From NCBI GenBank assembly GCA_021401465.1, contig JADDMT010000090.1, forward strand, positions 1 to 64,000: 64,000 nucleotides of DNA, written 5' to 3'. The notes beneath the pieces were generated by a model. That model searched no databases. It was not told the DNA's origin and saw only the letters and a list, made by a program, of their open reading frames with translations. Origin of the DNA: Teratosphaeria epicoccoides (taxonomy: Eukaryota; Ascomycota; Dothideomycetes; Mycosphaerellales; Teratosphaeriaceae). Both the position numbers and the translations under genes were made by a program. This document shows positions 1 through 12,198 of the stretch, one piece after another. The number at the start of each line of letters is the position of its first letter. Within the stretch, counting starts at the first letter, position 1.

Positions 1-134
1 GACAGATCCTTTCTTCTATGACTATGCCTATGACTTATAGTACTCCTATGACGGTACTATGACTCATAGCACTCAGGACCTACATGATCCTGTATCCTAC
101 AGTACTCCGGACAGTACTCCTGACACTCATGACA
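1..134 (-). mobile_element. Family-3 gypsy LTR, inverted 5' end
   Basis: Read on the minus strand from 134 leftwards, this matches the beginning of the LTR at 2871-3311. Both copies share a TGTCATGAGTGT-type start, the repeated sequence about a cytosine-rich 'aggagt' motif, and 'catagtcatag..gaaaggatctgtcac'. It is either the 5' LTR of a minus-strand element running off the left edge or a solo LTR. It interrupts the pol gene that starts at 135. It keeps many CpA dinucleotides (cact, cagg, caga) that are TpA in the plus-oriented copy, so it looks less mutated. Confidence 0.7.
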
Positions 135-2169
135 TACAACTCTTACTACAAAGGATACACTATTTGTGTAGGACGACGCCTAATGGAATGCCTTTAAGGA
201 ACTTAAGCGACAATTCACAGATCAGCCGATCTTACTTGTATTCGACCTAGATAAGCCTATCATAGGCGAAACAGATGCCTCTGACATAGCACTTAGGGTA
301 TGCTTAAGTTAACTAGGACCGAGTAGACGACTACAGCTAGTCGCCTACTACTCGAGGAAATTGTCTAGACCTGAACTCTAATACAACGTCTATAACAAAG
401 AACTTCTAGCCATAGTAGACGCCTACAAGGCCTAGCGAGTCTACTTAGAAGGTTCTAAGCACTAGGTCACGGTCTACACAGACTATAAGAACTTGCGATA
501 CTTCATAATGACAAAAGAGTTAAACTAACGACAGGTTCGGTAGAGTAAGGAGCTCCCTAGTTTTAACTGCAAGATCGTCTATTACAAGGGGACTAATAAC
601 GCACGCGCCGATGCACTTAGCCGCCAGACTGACTACATGAAGGGCGTGAAGCAGGAGAAACACGCTGTTCTCTAGGAAAATAGCGATAGCACGCTAGGAG
701 TGAACTAACTCGCGGCTATGACTATTACATAGACTAGTGAATTTCAGGACGACCTGAAGAACGCGCTAGTCTACGACCTAACTGCACTCGCTGTCCGCGA
801 CGACATTAATAGACAGGAGGATTAGGAAGACGAAGACAGAATCCTTCTGTTTTAAGGATTAGTATACATGCTAACGTCTTTACGATTAGAACTACTATGC
901 CTCCGACATGACATACCTTAGGTAGGACACCCGGGAGTGTCTAAAATGAAGCAAATTCTCTAACAAGAATATTACTTCCCTAGGATGAGCAAGGCAATCA
1001 AGGACTACATCTGTTAATATGTAACTTGCTAACAAAGTAAGCATAACTGTCATAAACTGTATAGGCTACTACGACTACTTAAGGTACCTTAATAGCCATG
1101 GGAATTACTCGCCATGGATTTTATCGTTAAACTACCTTAGCCGAGAGAACCTGCTACGAATGAGTTCTTCGACAGGATCATGGTAGTAGTCGACTAATTC
1201 ACTAAGTTTAGGAAGTTTATCCCTTACCGCGAAGACTTTAAGACTAAAGATATCGCGCATGTCTTCATCAAATGGGTAGTAGTACTACATAGCATGCTAT
1301 AGGACCTAGTAACGGATCGAGGATCCGTGTTTACCTCTAACTTCTAGAGAGCCCTAATGAGACAATTCTAGGTCAAACATTGACTAAGTACTTCCTTCTA
1401 CCCTTAGACAGATAGACAGACAGAACGTCTAAATCAGACGTTAGAATAGTACCTTCGATCCTATGTGAATAGGGACTAGAACAACTAGGTAGAGTTGTTG
1501 CTAATAGCAAAACTCGCGTATAATAGTACGCTAGCAGAGTCGACAGGACTCTCGCCTTTTTAGATAGCATATAGATTAGCTATAGAAGACATCCCGGACG
1601 TCTTAGCTAGTAATCCGAACCTAGTAGCACTCGGACAAGTAGAACATCTACGCTGACTGCAAACAGAAGCACGACTTAACCTGTAGTTCTTTTAGCAGAA
1701 CATGGCACGGTACGCGAATCGTAAGAGAATTAAGGGACTAATTCTAAAGGAGGGGGACAAAGTGTATCTCCTCTGCTATTACATCAAATCAGACAAGCCG
1801 AGTAAAAAACTAGACGCTGTAAAACTAGGACTATTTAGGATCAAGGCTAAGAAAGGACCAGTTAATTTTGAGTTATAGCTACCTAAGCAGATGAGAATAT
1901 ACCCTGTGTTCTATGTCTCTCTGCTAGAACAAGTAGCGCTAGACGCCGCACTACAAACAGAACCCTTACTACTCGACCCTGAAGTAGAAGAACCCGAGTA
2001 CTCTGTTAAGAAGATTGTTAACACTCGCTAGCGGGACGGACAGCAAGAGTACTTAGTAAAATAGGAAGGATATAGTAGTACCGAGAACACCTAGGAATCC
2101 CTAGAACATCTGCGAAACTGTTAGCAAAAGATACGAAGTTTCGAGAAAGGAACGAACCTAGGAAGAAGA
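135..2169 (+). pseudogene. Ty3/gypsy chromovirus pol (RT end, RNase H, integrase, chromodomain), family 3
   Basis: Decayed 3' half of a gypsy polyprotein. In the plus frame starting near 187 I read the end of the RT ('FKELKRQFTDQP'), then RNase H with its ETDAS (about 268), YSRK, KELLAI and TDYKN motifs. The sequence ending ARADALSR near 620 closes RNase H. Integrase follows, with an HHCC-like finger (about 925-1035), MDFIVKLP (about 1115), TDRGSVFTSN (about 1315) and TDRQTERLNQ (about 1405). The end is a chromodomain (about 2000-2130, 'EYLVK.EGYSSTENT.E'). Internal stops are TAG or TAA at expected Gln or Trp positions, as in 'R.RDGQQEYLVK.EGY'. One base appears lost near 150-160. The upstream part is cut off by the LTR at 1-134. 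Confidence 0.85.
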
Positions 2170-2679
2170 TCATAAGCTACGACTAGACTCCTGCGGGACG
2201 CCGTCGATCGGCTTGGCTACTACGCTATCTAGGAAACCCTAATACGAGGCGTTAGCGAAACCCTCTATTACGCTCTATGTCGTAGGACTAAGAGCAAGAC
2301 CCGCCGAAGGATCTAGGTTAAGAAGGAACCTAGCCTGCGAGAGAGCCTGTTCCTTGGCCTTATCCTCCCTAATCTCCTGCTCCTCGAGAGCGCGACTATC
2401 CTCGACCTCCTAGTCGACCGCGTCTAACTGTTTTCGAAGACGCATCTCCTTTGCATGCGCCTCTATCATCTTCTACGAAGCCTTAGCTAGGACCGCCTTC
2501 GCATGATCGAGATTAGCAATTAGTCTTTTCCGCTAATTACCTAACTTCTTCTATTCGACCTCTGTTACCTTCGCGTCGTAATTTCGACAGTTACTAAAGT
2601 GACATTACGAACATTTCCCCAAGGAAATGTGTACCTAACAAACGAGCTTTAACTCTTGATACTAAGTATAGGACTTCAT
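2170..2679 (-). pseudogene. Antisense gene of family-3 element, 169 codons, Cys cluster plus coiled coil
   Basis: Minus-strand frame from ATG at 2679 to TGA at 2170, with only TAG or TAA as internal stops, so it is a RIP-disabled gene read opposite to pol. The N-terminal third has a cysteine/histidine cluster ('CS.CHFSNC') that could bind metal. The middle is a long charged helix (heptad-like 'LRKQLDAVD.EVEDSRALEEQE'), and the C-terminus is less charged. It lies between the pol chromodomain and the 3' LTR, tail to tail with pol. I do not recognise the family. Position and design match the antisense genes of elements B and C in this window. Confidence 0.6.
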
Positions 2680-2859
2680 GCTGTCCTAGCCCTAACGATA
2701 GATTCGATTTACGCGGCGTTTGCGTTTCTACGTTAAAGGGGCGTTAGTGTCTAGGATGACACAAGGCAGTAATGTAGAAAGAGAAGACATTATAGCATAA
2801 AAGGAAATAACAAGAGAAACCCCGCACTAATAAGGTAGCTTAGGGACGAGCTAGGCTAA

Positions 2860-2870
2860 GAGGGGGATAG
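2860..2870 (+). other. Polypurine tract of family-3 element
   Basis: The purine run 'agagggggatag' lies directly before the LTR start, the expected place for the plus-strand primer of a gypsy element. Confidence 0.5.
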
Positions 2871-3311
2871 TATCATAAGTGTTAGGAGTGCTATAAGTCA
2901 CAGGATCGTGAGGGTCCTAAGGACTATAAGTTATAAGCATAGTCATAGGAGAAAGGATCTGTCACGTAAGGATAGATCCCCGGATCTGTAGGGTTAGTCT
3001 ACAGATCTATAGGCCTGTAGGGGAGAAGGGATCTGTCACGGGATAATAGACCCTCGGATCTATAGGGTTAGTCTACAGATCTATAGACACAGATCTAGTA
3101 GGTCTGTCGATAGATCTAATAGACCTGCTCTGTCTCTCTAGTATATAGGGATAGCTTCAGGACAGGTAGTTAGGAGCTTCGTGCTTAATTCAATTCCCTT
3201 TCCCTAGGGGATAGTTAGTTACAAGGATAATTACTATTGTCGATATTCTTCATAGCTCTACGAGTCTAACACCTAGTCACCTTCCTGCTATCGGCACCTA
3301 CCCTTATAACA
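2871..3311 (+). repeat. 3' LTR of family-3 gypsy element (441 bp)
   Basis: Starts TATCATAAG (unmutated form TGTCATGAG, as in the inverted copy at 134) and ends CTTATAACA. It therefore has the TGT...ACA ends of a gypsy LTR. It contains a roughly 75-bp internal near-duplication ('ggatctgtcacg...ggatctatagggttagtctacagatctatag', about 2955-3095). Immediately right of it the sequence continues as family-1 integrase, so this element inserted into element A. Confidence 0.75.
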
Positions 3312-5121
3312 AGCGGAATTTGTAGTTGTTAATAATAGCGTGCATGCTACTATACGCATGTTACTATTTCATATTCTTTATAGCTTTAATCTAGAAATAC
3401 ACCTAGAACTGCCTTAGGACAAGTCTTCTAAGGAGAGGGTGCTAGCCGCTACGGAATTAGCGTAGCGTATGCATGAAGTACATTCTATGCTAATAGAACA
3501 CTAGAAAAAGGCCTTAGAATCCTAGATTAAACATAAGAACATCTATGCTAAGCTAATGTAATACGTAATTAGTACGAAGGTGTTACTATTAACAATGAAT
3601 CTTAAGCTTAAACTTCTAAGTAAGAAGATGACGCTAAGGTTTGTCAGACCCTTCTAGATACATAACACGATAGGATCGCAGGCATACTAGCTATTATTAC
3701 TATTATCATATTATGTGCATAATGTCTTCTACGTATCTCTACTTAAACTATAGGTATAGCGTAAGGGCAAAGAGCCTGCGGACCTGATGCTATTAGTAGA
3801 AGAGAACGAAGAGTAGGAAGTCAAGGGTTTTAAGGATAGTATGTAGCGTAAAGGCATAACATACTATCTAGTAAAGTAGAAAGGATACCTACCTAAGTAC
3901 ACATAATAGGTTCTAGCTAAGGACTACAAGAACGCTCTAGAAGCTATTAATGAGTTCGAAGAGTAGAGGAGGCATAAGCAGGGCTTAAGAAGGTCGATTT
4001 GTAGTAAGATAAGAGTTTTAGAGCAGAGTTCTTAATACGTGTATGTAGCGTATAACATACAAAGTAATAACAAGAAACAAACGCCCTACTTATATATCAT
4101 TAATGCCTAAAGGCACACCTAGAATGAATCTAAGCAGAACAAGAGACATGCTTAGATTAGCTTCGTAGCTAATGCTTAGCGACTACTAGTTAAGGGCTTC
4201 CTAACTAAACCTAAAGTAGAAGACTCTTTCTTGTTATAGTCTGCTAAGGACTACCTACCCGCACGGGGACTACTAAACAACCTAAGGCGACTAGGAGTAA
4301 TAGGAGTAGTAACGCTATATAGAGGCTAGTATCTTCTTCTTTAGTAGGTTGCAAGGGAGCTTATCTTTAGAGCCTATAGTAGCTAGAGAGCTAGCGACAT
4401 CCTTACCGCATCTAGTTGTAATAACTACATCCTCCTTATCCTTAGCATTAGAAGGCGAAGAGACTTAGGCGTACTAGCGGCTATCACGCTCGGCCCGCGA
4501 GATCATCTTACGCTTCTTAACACAAGTTTTAATAACATCATCGAACTTAGTGTCTTCCTTAGGCGTGACTAGTGTAGTAACACTACAGGGCGCAGGAATT
4601 ACGTCAGGATTAAAGGTATCCTGAATGTCGTTATCCTCCTCCTTAAAGATCTGGCTTAGAGGCTTGTGCTTTAGCGTCTAAGTAGACGCTATGCGGATTG
4701 CAAGTAGGGAAGGTTCGGCTTCCTTGTTACTAACCTTAATTTTAGCCCTAGCCTTCTTCTTCTTCTTAGACAGTAGCGTAGAGGCAGTATAGGCAGTAGC
4801 GCTATAATGTGTTAGCTGTACGCACGTGACAGGAGTTAAGTAAGTAACTTACGGCTTAGTCCTCTAGACTAGCTTAGAGGCAGGCTGCCTCGCGGTATAG
4901 CGCTAGGGCGTAGCCTTAGCGGCAGGAGCAGTGAATTGCTTGATAACCTTCTTGCGGATTATCTAAGTCTTAAAGTCATTGTCGATTAAGGCAAGGGCCC
5001 CGAGTTGTTAACGCTAGCGGCTAGTTAGGTAGTTCGCGACGCTAACATAAGTCTAGCAGAGAAAGTTAGCATACATTCTTAGAGGGTACCTATACTATAT
5101 ACATACTATAGCGAAGGTCTT
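3312..5121 (+). mobile_element. Element A (family 1), left segment: integrase end, chromodomain, antisense gene
   Basis: Aligns with 16767-18580 of complete element C. It begins inside integrase ('VNNSVHATM'-like), passes through the pol chromodomain (about 3815-3960) and then the 3' part of the antisense gene (about 4195-5121, minus). It is heavily RIP-mutated. It is cut on the left by the family-3 LTR ending at 3311 and on the right by element B. The A sequence resumes at 20282. Confidence 0.8.
5117..5121. repeat. Target-site duplication GTCTT of element B (left copy)
   Basis: GTCTT precedes the left LTR, and an identical GTCTT follows the right LTR at 12197-12201. Confidence 0.85.
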
Positions 5122-5598
5122 TATTACAGATCGAATCCTAACATGTAAGTAGAAGCTACCGCGGCGTGTCATTTTATGTCGAATGATTCTGAAGGACAAG
5201 CTAAGCTAAAAGGAGAAGGACAGACAGCGCTGTAACTCGAATAAGTCAGGCGTAAAGGATTATGCATATACTTACTACATAAAGAGACTACTAAGGAGTA
5301 AGTACTTACGCATGTGTATACGCTCACGATAGCGAGCGCTTACCTCAGAGCAAGCGCGTACCGCGGCGAGCACGTATAGCATAGCGAGTAGCTACAGGTT
5401 TCCTATCTATATAGGAAGACAGGATAGACTCTAGTTTAGACTATGTTTAACTTATGTTATCATCTTGCTTATTAGAATTTAACGTTTGTTCCTTTTAGAT
5501 TACATCGTTCCTGTTTACTGTTACCTCTCTAAAGAATAATTGCCCTATCTGACTTGACTATTCCTCTTGAGGCTTAGTCGATAGCGAGGTCGGTAACA
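5122..5598 (+). repeat. 5' LTR of element B (477 bp)
   Basis: Starts TATTACAGATCGAATCC (ancestral TGTTAC...) and ends GGTAACA. It matches the 3' LTR at 11720-12196, which has exactly the same length. Differences between the copies are mostly C/T and G/A, as expected from RIP. Downstream at 5599 is 'ctttaaatacccttaggata'. I could not identify a primer tRNA from it. Confidence 0.85.
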
Positions 5599-5699
5599 CT
5601 TTAAATACCCTTAGGATAAGTGCTACATAGTAAACTAGAAGGGGAACTCCTACGTAAAGCGATATAGGAAGCTCTCGCTAATAATCTAGTACTTCTTAG

Positions 5700-6990
5700 T
5701 CGGCTATTAACGCACTTACTAACTACACTAAGGAGGACTCCCTTAAGGTCAGCAAGCTAGATTACTACTATGGCGACTAAGACAAGTTTGACATCTAGCT
5801 TACCTAAATAGACATGTACTTTAAGTTTAACAATATAGGAGAAGCATAGAAACCTCTCTTCGTAATAACCTTTATGCGAGGAAGAGCTTAGCACTAGATC
5901 AAACCTTTTCTTAGAAACTACTTAGACAACAAGGAAGATTCAAGTAGAATCTTTCGATCCTAGAACTATTTAAAGAATGCTATGAAGACAGTCTATAGAG
6001 TCTCGAACGAAATGTTAACCGCAGTTTAAGTTATTTAGCATATTACTTAGAAGATGTTAGTAGCCGAGTATGCGGCTAAATTCTAGGAGCACGTGTAGGT
6101 TACTAAATAGGATGACAAAGCCCTTTAAGTTATGTTCTGACAAGGCCTTAAGGATAATGTTAAAGACAAACTTATACACTATAGAGGACGCATTAACAAC
6201 CTCGGAGAACTAGTTAAGGTAGCGATTAAGCTAGACGACTAACTTTACGAAAGATTAATAGAGCGCCGTTACAACTCTAAGATCTCTAGAAAAGCAGGAT
6301 ATATGCTAGATAAACTACGTAGAGGATAGTCTCGACTAACCTATTAGAAATAACAGCGTGATCCTAATGCAATAGACTAGTAGTTTAACGCTATCTAGAA
6401 GGGTCAGTCTAAAGGAAAAGGGAAACAGGGGAAGAGTTTACCCTAAGGAGCAGGAAACCTAACTTACTATGCCTGTAGCAGAGAAGGCTACATAGCGAGG
6501 AACTGTCGCGACAAGAATAAGGTACGACGTAGACAGTTTAATATGATGTAACAGAAGGACCCGGGTAGAGAAAGCTACAAAAGGATTAGTAAGCTAAGGT
6601 CTATTAAGAAAGCGCTAAGGACCTACGCAGAGGTAGTTGCTAGAAGAACTCCCTACACGAATAATAGATCATAGTGTAGAGCCCTTAGTTAGGAGCTCTG
6701 CAAGGATCTATAGTGCGATATCTATAAAGAAGACAAGGAATTCCGCAACTACGAGAACGAAGTTAAATTAGAATTTGCTAAGTTAGGGATATTACCTAAG
6801 GAATACTTGCTAATTCCACTAGAACTACATAGCACATGTAGAGCTCTAACGAGACGCGAGTTTTGTATGATAGCAAGAAGGACTAGGCATATATAACTAA
6901 GCCTTGCACAAGAAGACGCAAGCCTTAAAGAGATTAACGAGTCTTGCTTTAACAACGACAACAAAGAGAACCGAGATCTAAGAACTTCAT
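5700..6990 (+). pseudogene. gag of element B
   Basis: The plus frame gives a typical gypsy capsid ('KLDYYYGD.DKFD', 'FVITFMRGRA') followed by a single CCHC-type zinc knuckle around 6466-6515 ('ACSREGYIARNC', with the first Cys preserved as TGT/TGC and the His replaced by Tyr). A basic stretch follows ('RDKNKVRRRQF'). Stops are TAG or TAA at Trp and Gln sites. Its job would be particle assembly and RNA packaging. It is not functional here. Confidence 0.75.
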
Positions 6991-7639
6991 TCCCTTAAGA
7001 AGAGGCGCTTGAATTAATTCGAGAAGTTCTAGAGTCCCCTTAGCAAGAGGAGGATTAGCAAGACGAGTCTAAGGAAGAAAGTCTTAATGAATCAGACGAA
7101 TCTAATGAAGAAATTAAGGAGGGAAGCGATGACGAAATTCTTACGTTTACAGTAGATACGCTAGCACTAATACACGCATTGTTACTACATATTATAAGAC
7201 AACATAAAGAGATATTCCTAAGGATAAACAACAAGCAACGAAGAATAAACCTAGTATAGCTTAACTAGACATAGATGATACTACGAGCTAAATTCTGGAA
7301 TTATCTATAACTAAAGATAGACTATGCTTATCATAACTTTATCATGGAACGAATACCTATAGGAAGTATAGTTACCCTACATAGATACCTTTTACTAGAC
7401 AACTAAAGCGTAGTAACTAGGGAAATACAGGATGTAGTCAGAAGATTAAACTAACGATACTAGAAGGTAATTGCCGCATAAGGATAATACGCACGTAACG
7501 AAACCCTCGAAGAAGAACTATATGCGTAAGAAGCGCTAAGGACAAAACAACAGATCCTAGGATAGTTAGAGTAACATCAGGCTAAGAACTAGTCAGGAAA
7601 CAAATCTAATCTCTAGATCAGAGTGTTCTAAGAGAGTTC

Positions 7640-10600
7640 CTTAACATTGAAAGCGCTTAAGCATCGACAGCAGTCTTCCGCACTAAAGTTATTATTAACG
7701 AGTATAGGACAACTGCCCTTATAGATTCCGGAGTAGACAGGAATTTTGCCTCCGAATTATTTGTTAAGAGCTAAGGGATTATAAGCCGAAGCAGAGAAGA
7801 AGGAACGTATGAACTTACTATAGTAGATAGGTCACTATTACCTAAAGTAGAGCGAGAGACAATACCGCTACTACTAGCTATCTAATAGCACTACGAGGAA
7901 ATTGTCTTAGATGTTATCGACATAGCTAGTCATGACATTATGCTAGGTATGCCTTAGTTAAGAAAGCACAACCTAGTAATTAACTAGAGAAAAGGGGTAC
8001 TTACATTTAGGGAATACGATTACATGATTAGCATTTGTCCTACATAGTAGTAGCGTTTGCTAGTAGATAAGATTAACAAGCGTAGGACGACACATAAGAC
8101 GTTTGCATTAATAGGAAGTACAAGATGTACTTAACCTAAATCGACACCTCTATAACACTAGAATCTCGGACCTAGACATACCTAAGGAGTATTATAAGTA
8201 GAAACGACTCTTTAAAGAGAAGAGAGGTAAAGCTACCTTACCTAAACATTAACTATAGGATCATAAGATACACTTGCAGCTAGGGAAGGAGCCTCTATAG
8301 GGACCTTTATACGCAATGTCTAAGAAAGAGCTTAAGACCTAAAACGAATAGCTAAAGGAGAAACTAGAAAAAGGCTAGATACGGAAGTCGACATCATTAG
8401 TAGCCTTACTAGTAATGTTTGTTCTAAAAGCAAGTAGGAAACTACAACTAGTAGTAGATTTTAGACGACTAAACGACATCATAATTAAGAATTAGTACCT
8501 ATTACCAAACATCGAAGAAATGTAAGACTAATGAACTAGGTTAGACTAATACACGAAGATCGACTTACGAAATGCGTTTTACCTAATACGCATAGCGCCT
8601 AGATATGAATAGATGACTACATTCCGGACAAGATACAGGCTCTACGAGTTCTTAGTCATGCTAATAGGACTAACAAATGCCCTAGCGTCATGTTAGGACC
8701 TTATTAATAAAGTCCTTCGAGAACTTCTAGATATGTACGTTGTAGCATACATGGATAAAATGCTAGTTTATACTAGGGGAAGTCTCGACAAGTACATATA
8801 ACAAGTACAAGATGTCTTTAAACAGTTAAGCTAAGTAGGGTTTAAGACTACACTAGAAAAATGCGAGTTCTACAAGAAGGAATTCAAGTTCCTTGGATTC
8901 ATTATTAGTATAATAGGAATCCGGATCGATCTAGAGAAGACAAAGTTGATACAGGAATAGCTAACACTAACATGCGTTAAGGACGTACAGGCATTCCTAG
9001 GATTAGCTAACTATATCAGAAATTCATTAAGGGCTATTCTAAGACATTAGCACCCCTAATAGAGCTCATAAAGAAAGACAAGAAATAGAAATAGAGCTAA
9101 AGGGAAGATTTAGCGTTCAAGCGACTAAAGGAATAGTGCGCTTTAGTACTAACACTATAACTATTCGATAGAGAAAAAGCAGTCTAGATAGAAACAGACG
9201 CGTCAGACAGAGCTATAGGAGCATGCCTCACGTAAGAGCATGACAGGAAACGACACCCTATAGGCTATTACTCAAGAAAGATGATTACTTAAGAAAGATG
9301 ATTACTTAAGAAAGATGTCACCTATAGAACAAAACTATGACATCTATGATAAGGAGCTACTTGTAATAGTTCTATCATTACAACACTAGCGAGTATATGC
9401 GGAAGGAGTAAGGAGTCTTACAATTCTTTCTGATCACAAGAATCTAACTGACTTCACTATAACTAAGGTACTAACCTAAAGACAAGCTCGCTAGTCAGAG
9501 CTGTTAGGACAGTACAAGTTCGAAATCCGCTATACCCTAGGACGCTAGAATGGAAGAGCCGACGCACTAAGCTGCTATAGCGACTATATAGAGGGTCAGG
9601 AACTAGTGTAAGAGACAATACTTAAGGCAAATGAAGATAGAGGCCTTAGTACTAATACTAAGGAGTTTAACACTATTATGCGAGTTCTTTAAGACGACGA
9701 AGAATAGTTCCTAATTAAACATAGGAAGTACTAAGTACCTAAGGAACAAGTTACGGAGTGTATATGACAACATTACGACAGGGTAGAAATAGACACCCTA
9801 GAGTTTTAAAGACAACAGAATTAGTCAAGCGAAACTTTAGATTCCTACATATGCGACAACAAGTTCTAGAGTACATCAAGAAATGTCTACAATGCTAACG
9901 GAATAAGGCTAGTAGATATAGCCCGTATAGACATATTTAGTTTAGGATACTACTAGAATAACTATAGGACAAAATCATAATAGACTTTATCATAAAACTA
10001 CTAGAGTCTAAGGACCTAGTCATAGGACATAGCTATAACATGATACTAGTCATAGTTGATAGGCTTACGGAATACGCACACTTTATTCCTGCTAATAAGA
10101 CAAGCATAGTAGAGTAACTTGGGTACCTTGTACTAGACAGACTTGTGCGATACTATGGATTCTCTAGGACGTATATTACAGATAGGGACAAGCTCTTCAC
10201 ATCGAACTATTAGAAGACGCTTACAGCGACACTCGGAATCAAGTACAAGCTCTCGACAGCATACTATCTATAGATAGACAGCTAGACAGAAATTAAGAAC
10301 TAGGCCTTAGAGGTATATTTACAACACTACGTTAACTACGCACAGAACAATTAGGCATTACTACTACCTATAGCACAACTTGCACTAAATAATCAATAAT
10401 CTAAGACTATGAAATAATCACTATTCTTCGCTAATTTTAGGAAACATCCGCGACTATTTAGGGAATAGTGTTTATAACATCTACATGCAGATAAGGCAAT
10501 AGTTGCTTTAGAAGACTTAAAGTAGGTACATAAGGAATTACGAGAGGCAATTGCCAAGTCTTAAGAGAAGATCACGGGACAGTATAACACTAAACGAAAA

Positions 10601-11030
10601 ATGGCACCTTAGCTAAAGAGGGGGGGTAAGGTCTACCTCCTAACGAAGAATCTAAGAACCTAGAGATTAACTAAAAAGCTAGACTATGTAAAAGTCAGGC
10701 TATTTATAATTAAAGAGTCTAGAGGACTAGTTAACTACTAACTCAAGCTACTAGCAGACGTAAAGATATACCTAGTCTTCTACATATCATTACTAGAACT
10801 AGCGGACCCTGACACACCCTTGCAGGAGACATTTCATTATGAGTCTTAAGAAGAAACCGAATTCTAAGTCGAAAGAATTCTAGACTACAAAAACAATTAG
10901 TATCTAGTCAAATAGAAAGGATATCCGGACTCCGAGAATACCTAGGAACTAAAAAACCACATGACAAACTACTAGGAGAAGATCCGAGAATTCGAGAAAA
11001 ATCGAACCTAGACCTACTAAGAATTAGCAA
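7640..11030 (+). pseudogene. pol of element B: protease, RT, RNase H, integrase, chromodomain
   Basis: Protease motif 'ALIDSGVDRNFAS' near 7710-7750. Reverse transcriptase about 8290-8980; the catalytic Y-M-D-D box reads YMDK near 8750 and is therefore broken. RNase H begins with ETDASD near 9195. A 17-bp unit is present three times at 9267-9317 and shifts the frame. Integrase core includes 'IDFIIKL' (about 9980), 'TDRDKLFTSNY' (about 10185) and 'IDS.TEIKN' (about 10275). The C-terminal chromodomain is about 10855-11010 ('YLVK.KGYPDSENT.E'). Many TAG or TAA stops lie at Gln or Trp positions. Confidence 0.85.
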
Positions 11031-11043
11031 CACGTGAAAGGAC

Positions 11044-11634
11044 TTAACAAGAAAACGAAAGATAAGCTACATCTTTCATTTCCTTGCCTGATTTAACAAC
11101 GACAACTTACGATTATATATTTCCTTGCGTATTAGAAGACTAGCCTACAACATCTTTAAAAGAAAAAGGAGAAGGAACTCTAATTCCTTCGAGACTAGAC
11201 GAAAGCTCTTAGAAGTTAGGAATACTACTACTTTCTGAAGGACCGACCTCCTAAGTAACGCAAGCGATCTCTGCGTTTAAGCGCTTGTTATTCGCAGAAC
11301 GAGCCTTCTCGTTCTAATTAATGCGAGCTTAGATCTCTAACATACGACTAAAGAGACAAAGAGCTTCTTGCGTTATCTTATCTATCTCTTTCTTATTAGC
11401 CTTAATTTTAGTAGCTAGCTCATTGTTTACACGATTAAGCTTATCCTATGAGGAAGTAACGTACTCTGTCTCGCGACAGGCGCATTTAGCGTAAGGCATA
11501 AGGGACAGGTTAGCGATGAAAATATAACAGCGACCTTGTTCAGAACAGAAATCGCAAGACTAGAAAGCTAGAAGAGGATTAGCAAGAATGCGGCAGTAGC
11601 GAGCTAGAGGATTAGTACTCTAACAAGAAGACAT
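11044..11634 (-). pseudogene. Antisense gene of element B, 196 codons, Cys cluster plus helical region
   Basis: Minus-strand frame from ATG at 11634 to a TAA at 11044, internally interrupted only by TAG or TAA. The N-terminal part has many cysteines ('CDFCSEQGRC' and 'YAKCACRE'), followed by a lysine/glutamate-rich helix ('ATKIKANKKEIDKITQEA') and a Ser-rich tail. It lies between the pol chromodomain and the 3' LTR, facing pol. It has the same order (Cys cluster, then helix) as the antisense gene at 2170-2679. Function unknown. Confidence 0.6.
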
Positions 11635-11719
11635 TATTAACCTCTAAAAGAAAAGGCGAGGTCAGCTTACGTTATAACTTAAACGCTTCGAGGACAAAGC
11701 TAGGCTATAAGGAGGATAG

Positions 11720-12196
11720 TATTACGGATCGAATCCTAACACATAAGCAGAAGCTACTATGGCGTGTCATTTAATGTCGAATGATTCTAAAGGACAAGCT
11801 AAGCTAAAAGGAGAAGGACAGACAGCGCCGCAACTCAAATGAGTTAGGCGTAAAGGAGTATGCATACACTTACTATATAAAGAGACTACTAAGGAGTAAG
11901 CGCTTACGCATATGCATACGCTTATAATGGCAAGCGCTTACCTCAGAGCGAGCGCGTACTACAGCAAGCACGTATAGCATAGCAAGTAGCCACAGATTTC
12001 CTATGTATATAGGAAGATAGGATAGACTCTAGTTTAGACTATGTTTAACTCATGTTATTATCTTACTAATTAGAATTCAACCTTTGTTCCTTTTAGATTA
12101 CATCGTTCCTGTTTACTATTACCTCTCTAAAGAATAATTGCCCCATGTGACCTAACTATTCCTCTTGAGGCTTAGTCGATAGCGAGGTTAGTAACA
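11720..12196 (+). repeat. 3' LTR of element B (477 bp)
   Basis: Starts TATTACGGATCG and ends AGTAACA. The purine tract 'aaggaggatag' just upstream (11709-11719) fits a polypurine tract. It is followed by the GTCTT duplication at 12197-12201. Confidence 0.85.
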
Positions 12197-12198
12197 GT

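Larger units (their letters stand above)
5122..12196 (+). mobile_element. Element B: complete family-2 Ty3/gypsy chromovirus
   Basis: 7,075-bp element with equal-length 477-bp LTRs, a perfect 5-bp target-site duplication, gag, pol with C-terminal chromodomain, and an antisense gene before the 3' LTR. It is inserted in the antisense gene of family-1 element A: the A sequence '...gcgaaggtctt' left of B continues as 'cttaaccctaacag' at 20282. All coding frames are broken by RIP-type stops, so it is not autonomous. A close relative, G, lies at 52792-58290. Confidence 0.88.
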
